Below are positions 6,293 through 10,212 of a DNA stretch of 10,212 nucleotides, piece by piece. The stretch covers positions 1 to 10,212 of the forward strand of contig JAKDLE010000050.1 in the NCBI GenBank assembly GCA_030453005.1, written 5' to 3'. The notes beneath the pieces are model-generated. The model did not search any database. It was not told the origin of the DNA and saw only the letters and a list, made by a program, of their open reading frames with translations. The stretch comes from Pseudonocardia sp. (GTDB lineage Bacteria > Actinomycetota > Actinomycetes > Mycobacteriales > Pseudonocardiaceae). Position 1 is the stretch's first letter. Each line of letters opens with the position of its first letter. The translations under genes and the position numbers were made by a program.

Positions 6293-7374
6293 TGACCACC
6301 ACCGCACCCCGCTCCGCGGAACGAGCGGTCGACACCCCGCTCACGACAGTGCCGCGGGTCGGGGGCGTGCTGCCGCGATGGGGCACCTGGGCCGTGCTGG
6401 CGGCGGCCGCCGCACTCGTCGGCGGCCTGCTGGCGCTCGTGGGGTTCAGCATCAGCCTGTTCATCCTGGCGACGGCGCTGCTGTTCGGGGTCGCCGTGTA
6501 CCTCTGGTCGCGGGTGATCGAGGGCCGCAGGCGCGCGAAGGACCGGCTGGTCACGATCACCGTGACGGGGGCGTTCCTGCTGGCACTCGCACCACTGGTC
6601 TCGGTGGTCGTGACGGTGCTGCTCAAGGGCCTCGAGCGGTTCGACCCCATGTTCTTCACCTACTCCATGTCGGGCATCCTCGGCCCGGGTGGCGGTGCCT
6701 ACCACGCGATCATGGGGACGTTGATCATCACGGGGCTGGCCGCCGTCATGTCCATCCCGATCGGCCTGCTCGCGGCGATCTACCTGGTGGAGTACGGCCG
6801 CGGCAGGCTGGCGCGTGCGATCACGTTCTTCGTCGACGTGATGACCGGCATCCCCTCGATCGTCGCCGGTCTGTTCGCCGTCGCGCTGTTCGCGCTGTTC
6901 GTCGGCCCGGGTGCCCGGCTGGGCATCATGGGGGCGATCGCGCTGAGCGTGCTGATGGTCCCGGTCGTGGTCCGCGCCACCGAGGAGATGCTCAAGATCG
7001 TGCCGAACGAGCTGCGCGAGGCGTCCTACGCGCTCGGGGTGTCCAAGTGGCGCACCATCGTCAAGGTGGTGCTGCCGACGGCGGTGGCCGGGATCGCCGC
7101 CGGCATCACGTTGGCCATCGCCCGGGTGATCGGGGAGACCGCGCCACTGCTCATCACGGTCGGCTTGACCACCGCGGTCAACCTGAACCCGTTCGCGGGC
7201 CGGATGGCGACGCTGCCCGTGTTCTCCTACTACTCCTACGCCTCGCCCGGGATCCCGCGCGAGGCGTTCGTCGACCGGGCGTGGACGGCGGCCCTGGTAT
7301 TGATCATCATCGTGCTGGGCCTCAACCTCATCGCCCGGCTCATCGCGCGAGTGTTCGCGCCGAAGACCAGATAG
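6292..7374 (+). CDS. pstA: Phosphate ABC transporter permease PstA
   Basis: This 360-residue protein is the second Pst permease subunit. The conserved core starts around residue 86 with a membrane segment, and includes MTGIPSIVAGLF (184-195) and the EAA loop REASYALGVSKWRTIVKVVL (242-261) followed by ARVIGETAPLL, typical of PstA. Ahead of the core are two extra hydrophobic segments (about 31-50 and 53-72) and a basic stretch, EGRRRAKDR, making it longer than the E. coli protein (296 residues). I believe several actinobacterial PstA proteins share this extension. The ATG at 6292 overlaps the pstC stop. pstB follows after 9 nt. Confidence 0.95.
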   Translation: MTTTAPRSAERAVDTPLTTVPRVGGVLPRWGTWAVLAAAAALVGGLLALVGFSISLFILATALLFGVAVYLWSRVIEGRRRAKDRLVTITVTGAFLLALAPLVSVVVTVLLKGLERFDPMFFTYSMSGILGPGGGAYHAIMGTLIITGLAAVMSIPIGLLAAIYLVEYGRGRLARAITFFVDVMTGIPSIVAGLFAVALFALFVGPGARLGIMGAIALSVLMVPVVVRATEEMLKIVPNELREASYALGVSKWRTIVKVVLPTAVAGIAAGITLAIARVIGETAPLLITVGLTTAVNLNPFAGRMATLPVFSYYSYASPGIPREAFVDRAWTAALVLIIIVLGLNLIARLIARVFAPKTR

Positions 7375-7383
7375 GACCTCATC

Positions 7384-8163
7384 GTGGCCAGCAGCATCCA
7401 AGCCACCGACCTCGACATCTACTACGGCAGCTTCCTGGCCGTGCACGACGTCACCATGACGATCAAGCCGCAGACCGTCACAGCGCTGATCGGGCCGTCC
7501 GGCTGTGGGAAGTCGACGTTCCTGCGCGCGATGAACCGGATGCACGAGGTCATCCCGGGCGCCCGGGTGGAGGGGAAGCTCGAGCTCGACGGAACCGACC
7601 TCTACGGACCCGGCATCGACCCCGTCACCGTGCGTCGGCAGATCGGCATGGTCTTCCAGCGCCCGAACCCGTTCCCGACGATGTCGATCTACGAGAACGT
7701 GGCGGCCGGGCTGCGGCTCAACAGCACCAGGATCGCCAAGGGCGACATGGACGTACTGGTGGAGCGCTCGCTGCGCGCGGCCAACCTGTGGGAGGAGGTC
7801 AAGGATCGTCTCGGCAAGCCCGGGGCCGGGATGTCGGGTGGGCAGCAGCAGCGCCTGTGCATCGCCCGCGCCATCGCGGTGCGCCCCGACGTGCTGCTCA
7901 TGGACGAACCGTGCTCGGCGCTGGACCCGATCTCCACTCTGGCGATCGAGGATCTGATCAACGAGCTGAAGAACGAGTACACCATCGTCATCGTGACGCA
8001 CAACATGCAGCAGGCGGCACGGGTCAGCGACGTGACCGGGTTCTTCAACATCGAGGGCACCGGCAAGCCCGGCAAGCTCGTGGAGATGGACGAGACCAAG
8101 AGGATGTTCTCGCAGCCGCGGGAGAAGGCCACCGAGGACTACGTCTCCGGCCGGTTCGGGTAG
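7384..8163 (+). CDS. pstB: Phosphate ABC transporter ATPase PstB
   Basis: This 259-residue protein is the nucleotide-binding subunit that powers phosphate import. All ABC motifs are intact: Walker [10 protein letters not shown] (37-45), Q-loop Gln92, signature SGGQQQR (151-157), Walker B LLMDEP (171-176), D-loop SALDP and the switch His206 in THN. The PstB-specific segment [16 protein letters not shown] (91-106) is present. The GTG at 7384 has a weak AGGA 7 nt upstream and lies 9 nt after pstA. In many bacteria phoU or phoY comes next; here the arsR promoter begins within a few bases of the stop and no phoU is seen. Confidence 0.96.
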   Translation: MASSIQATDLDIYYGSFLAVHDVTMTIKPQTVTALIGPSGCGKSTFLRAMNRMHEVIPGARVEGKLELDGTDLYGPGIDPVTVRRQIGMVFQRPNPFPTMSIYENVAAGLRLNSTRIAKGDMDVLVERSLRAANLWEEVKDRLGKPGAGMSGGQQQRLCIARAIAVRPDVLLMDEPCSALDPISTLAIEDLINELKNEYTIVIVTHNMQQAARVSDVTGFFNIEGTGKPGKLVEMDETKRMFSQPREKATEDYVSGRFG

Positions 8164-8174
8164 ACGTTGCGCTC

Positions 8175-8212
8175 TGGTTCGATACCGACGAAGATAGACG
8201 GATGTCGAACCA
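8175..8212. promoter_or_regulatory. Inverted repeat at the arsR start, probable ArsR operator
   Basis: TGGTTCGATA (8175-8184) and TGTCGAACCA (8203-8212) are inverted copies matching at 9 of 10 positions, with 18 bp between them. The right arm overlaps the arsR start codon. A TTGCGC -35 candidate is at 8167-8172, and an AT-richer AAGATAGA stretch (8191-8198) could hold the -10, so a bound repressor would block the promoter. There is no clear Shine-Dalgarno before the ATG at 8202, which suggests a very short or leaderless mRNA. Confidence 0.55.
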
Positions 8213-8543
8213 AGAGGCCTGTGTGCCGGCGGTGTCGCGCCCCCCGGTACTCGACGAGGCCACGGCCACCGCGCTCGCCGCGGGGTTCAAGGCCGTCGCC
8301 GACCCCACTCGGCTGCGGCTGCTGGCCCTGATCGCCGCGCACGAGGGCGGGGAGGCCTGCGTCTGCGACCTGACCGACGCGTTCGCCCTGTCCGGCCCCA
8401 CGATCAGCCACCACCTCAAGGTGCTCCGCGCGGCCGGTCTGATCACCGGAGACCGGCGCGGCACCTGGATCTACTACCGCGTCCGCCCCGACGCACTGGC
8501 GGCCCTGTCGCGGGTGCTGCTGCTGGAAGGCGTCCCCGCATGA
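8202..8543 (+). CDS. arsR: ArsR family arsenite-responsive repressor
   Basis: This 113-residue ArsR/SmtB winged-helix protein should repress the ars operon and release DNA on binding As(III). The DNA-binding part includes FKAVADPTRLRLLALI (29-44) and the recognition helix SGPTISHHLKVLRAAGLI (64-81), followed by the wing GDRRGTWIYYRV. The metal site carries CVCDL with Cys53 and Cys55; the third cysteine of the E. coli ELCVCDLC site is absent. The only other cysteine, Cys7, is near the N-terminus and could be the third ligand from the partner subunit, as in C. glutamicum ArsR, where N-terminal cysteines take part. Its stop overlaps the acr3 start (ATGA). Confidence 0.88.
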   Translation: MSNQEACVPAVSRPPVLDEATATALAAGFKAVADPTRLRLLALIAAHEGGEACVCDLTDAFALSGPTISHHLKVLRAAGLITGDRRGTWIYYRVRPDALAALSRVLLLEGVPA

Positions 8544-9619
8544 GCGCTCCGGAGATCGACCGGCCGGTCGCGGCCCGGATGTCCACGCTGGACCGGTTCC
8601 TCCCGGTCTGGATCATCGCCGCGATGGTCGTGGGCCTGTCGGGGGGCCGGTTGGTCCCGGGCATCGGCCCGGCGCTGGACGCCGTCGCGGTCGAGGGTGT
8701 CTCGCTGCCGATCGCGCTGGGCCTGCTGATCATGATGTACCCGGTGCTGGCGAAGGTGCGCTACGACCGGCTCGACCGCGTCACCGGCGACCGGACGCTG
8801 CTCGTGAGCTCGCTCGTGCTCAACTGGGTGCTCGGCCCGGCGCTGATGTTCGCCCTCGCCTGGCTGATGCTGCCCGACCTGCCCGAGTACCGCACCGGCC
8901 TGATCATCGTCGGGCTCGCCCGGTGCATCGCGATGGTCATCATCTGGAACGACCTCGCCTGCGGCGATCGGGACGCGGCGGCCGTGCTCGTGGCCGTCAA
9001 CTCGGTCTTCCAGGTGATCGCGTTCGCCGCACTGGGCTGGTTCTATCTGCACCTGCTGCCCGGTTGGCTCGGGTTGCCGCAGACCGACCTCGACGTGTCG
9101 CCGTGGGACATCGCGGTCTCGGTGCTGGTCTTCCTCGGCATCCCGCTCGTGGCGGGCTTCCTGTCGCGGTTGCTCGGGGAGCGCGCCAAGGGCCGCGAGT
9201 GGTATGAGTCGCGGTTCCTGCCGCGGGTCGGGCCGTTCGCGCTCTACGGGCTGCTGTTCACGATCGTCGTGCTGTTCGCCCTGCAGGGCGACGCGATCAC
9301 CAGCCGCCCGTTCGACGTCGCCCGGATCGCGCTGCCGCTGCTCGTCTACTTCGCCGTGATGTGGTTCGGGTCGTTCGCGCTCGGCCGCTCGGTCGGGATG
9401 GGCTACGAGCGCTCCACGACGCTCGCCTTCACCGCGGCGGGCAACAACTTCGAGCTCGCGATCGCGGTCGCCATCGCCACGTTCGGCGTCACCAGCGGGC
9501 AGGCGCTCGCCGGGGTGGTCGGTCCGCTGATCGAGGTGCCGGTGCTCGTCGCGCTCGTCTACGTCTCGCTCGCGCTGCGCCGCCGCTGGTGGCCCGCCGC
9601 CGTCGGGAAGGGGTCCTGA
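8540..9619 (+). CDS. acr3: ACR3 family arsenite efflux transporter
   Basis: This 359-residue membrane protein with about ten hydrophobic segments exports As(III) using the proton-motive force. Conserved ACR3 features are seen: PIALGLLIMMYPVLAKVRY (57-75), GLARCIAMVIIWNDLACGD (125-143) with Cys129, and FTAAGNNFELAIAVAIATFG (297-316) with Glu305. Cys129 and Glu305 match, also in number, the residues reported as essential in C. glutamicum Acr3-1. The ATG at 8540 overlaps the arsR stop, with GGAAGG 9 nt upstream. Its own stop overlaps arsC (TGATG). In M. tuberculosis the equivalent transporter and reductase are, as I recall, one fused protein; here they are separate but coupled. Confidence 0.94.
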   Translation: MSAPEIDRPVAARMSTLDRFLPVWIIAAMVVGLSGGRLVPGIGPALDAVAVEGVSLPIALGLLIMMYPVLAKVRYDRLDRVTGDRTLLVSSLVLNWVLGPALMFALAWLMLPDLPEYRTGLIIVGLARCIAMVIIWNDLACGDRDAAAVLVAVNSVFQVIAFAALGWFYLHLLPGWLGLPQTDLDVSPWDIAVSVLVFLGIPLVAGFLSRLLGERAKGREWYESRFLPRVGPFALYGLLFTIVVLFALQGDAITSRPFDVARIALPLLVYFAVMWFGSFALGRSVGMGYERSTTLAFTAAGNNFELAIAVAIATFGVTSGQALAGVVGPLIEVPVLVALVYVSLALRRRWWPAAVGKGS

Positions 9620-10023
9620 TGGCCGTGCCCTCGGTCCTGTTCGTCTGCGTGCACAACGCCGGCCGCTCGCAGATGGCGGCCGCGCTGCTGCACCACCACG
9701 CGGCGGGCGCGGTACAGGTGCGCTCCGCCGGGTCAGCTCCGGCCGACACGATCAACCCGGCCGTCCGCGAGGTGCTGGCCGAGATCGGCCTGGACCTCTC
9801 CCGCGAGTTCCCCAAGCCGTTGACGACGGACGCCGTCGAGGCGTCGGACGTGGTGATCACCATGGGCTGCGGGGACGTGTGCCCGGTCTTCCCCGGCACC
9901 CGTTACCTGGACTGGCAGCTCGACGACCCGGCCGGTCGGCCCGCGGCGGAGATCCGCCCCATCCGCGACGACATCGACGCCCGCGTGCGGGCGCTGCTCG
10001 CCGAGCTCGTGCCGGTGGTCTGA
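9619..10023 (+). CDS. arsC: Arsenate reductase, LMW-phosphatase type, probably mycothiol-dependent
   Basis: This 134-residue cytoplasmic enzyme reduces arsenate to arsenite for export by ACR3. The anion-binding loop CVHNAGRS (10-17) with nucleophile Cys10 and Arg16 is the CX5R loop of the low-molecular-weight tyrosine phosphatase fold. A second cysteine pair lies in MGCGDVCP (Cys84, Cys88), where thioredoxin-linked enzymes of S. aureus type have Cys82 and Cys89. The GCGDxCP form is common in actinobacterial ArsC. C. glutamicum enzymes of this class form an arsenate-mycothiol adduct that is reduced by mycoredoxin. The mycothiol synthase gene is in this window, so mycothiol dependence is likely. 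A thioredoxin route remains possible. Confidence 0.92.
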   Translation: MAVPSVLFVCVHNAGRSQMAAALLHHHAAGAVQVRSAGSAPADTINPAVREVLAEIGLDLSREFPKPLTTDAVEASDVVITMGCGDVCPVFPGTRYLDWQLDDPAGRPAAEIRPIRDDIDARVRALLAELVPVV

Positions 10024-10040
10024 CGGGTCAGCAGGACCCG
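10024..10040. terminator. Hairpin between convergent arsC and sigma remnant
   Basis: CGGGTC-AGCAG-GACCCG is a perfect 6-bp stem with a 5-nt loop, starting on the base after the arsC stop. It lies where two convergent reading frames meet and could end transcription in both directions. There is no U-tract on either strand. Confidence 0.45.
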
Positions 10041-10212
10041 CCGCCGCGCGCGACCGCACGGGACCGGGTGGCCTCCTCACGCAGCATCCGGCGGCCGCGC
10101 TGCACCCGGGACTTCATCCCCGACGTCGACAGGCCCAGCTCGGCGTTCGCACGCTCCTGGTGAGGGCGTCGAGGTCGGTCAGCTCCGGGGTCCGGCGGTA
10201 GCGCTCGGGCAC
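10028..10212 (-). pseudogene. C-terminal end of an ECF sigma factor, frameshifted
   Basis: From the window edge the minus strand reads VPERYRRTPELTDLDALT (codons 10212-10159), the start of sigma-70 region 4. It then continues in another frame as QERANAELGLSTSGMKSRVQ and RGRRML (from 10159), the helix-turn-helix that binds the -35 element. The two parts join exactly as in SigZ-like ECF sigma factors if one C is restored in CTCACC(C)AGG at about 10159. Without it, the first frame stops about 14 codons on. The usual ending after the helix-turn-helix (a CC.v.lD.rG tail) is replaced by EEATRSRAVARGGGSC and a stop at 10028. So there is a 1-nt deletion plus a degraded C-terminus. A sequencing error at the C run could explain the frameshift but not the tail. 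Confidence 0.6.

Noticed and set aside
5647..8001. Minus-strand open frame of nearly 800 codons opposite pstC, pstA and pstB
   Set aside because: It covers three intact pst genes on the other strand and has a low-complexity D/R/H/Q-rich composition. It is a shadow of third-position GC bias.
1..10212. tRNA or rRNA genes, CRISPR arrays, insertion sequences or attachment sites
   Set aside because: No tRNA cloverleaf with CCA-end context, no regularly spaced repeats, no transposase or integrase frame and no terminal inverted repeats were recognised by eye.

Overview
The window is very GC-rich DNA with frequent GTG starts and strong GC bias at third codon positions. Its gene content points to a mycothiol-producing actinomycete, probably in or near the Pseudonocardiaceae; the family assignment is inference. 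From memory, the order cysA, lmeA, glnR, mshD, pst matches the mycobacterial neighbourhood Rv0814c-Rv0820 / MSMEG_5790-5779.

Left part (1-2158, minus strand). A CysA/SseA-type thiosulfate sulfurtransferase (208-1059) is preceded by a 24-residue cysteine-rich leader ORF (1211-1285). The leader appears to start on a leaderless transcript and is separated from cysA by a 151-nt 5' leader containing a hairpin candidate and a 13-bp tandem repeat beside the cysA ribosome site. Downstream, an ATG overlapping the cysA stop opens what looks like the first dozen codons of sseC (DUF1416), whose body is missing. The thioredoxin gene thiX, which sits between cysA and lmeA in mycobacteria, is absent. lmeA (1364-2158) encodes a DUF2993 cell-envelope lipid-binding protein.

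Middle part (2159-8163, plus strand). Divergent from lmeA come glnR (nitrogen response regulator), mshD (last step of mycothiol synthesis), then a probable PHO box and a complete high-affinity phosphate transporter, pstS-pstC-pstA-pstB. No phoU follows pstB.

Right part (8164-10212). Where phoU might be expected there is a compact arsenic-resistance operon, arsR-acr3-arsC, with stop/start overlaps at both junctions and an inverted repeat covering the arsR start. The last bases hold, on the minus strand, the degraded and frameshifted C-terminal end of an ECF sigma factor, convergent with arsC.

How it fits together: Pst imports phosphate and inevitably arsenate. ArsC reduces arsenate, probably with mycothiol, whose synthase MshD is encoded upstream, and ACR3 exports the arsenite. 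The sulfur branch (leader peptide and sulfurtransferase) looks cysteine-responsive, and cysteine is itself a mycothiol precursor. The most unusual element is the cysteine-rich leader ORF and its attenuator-like region.
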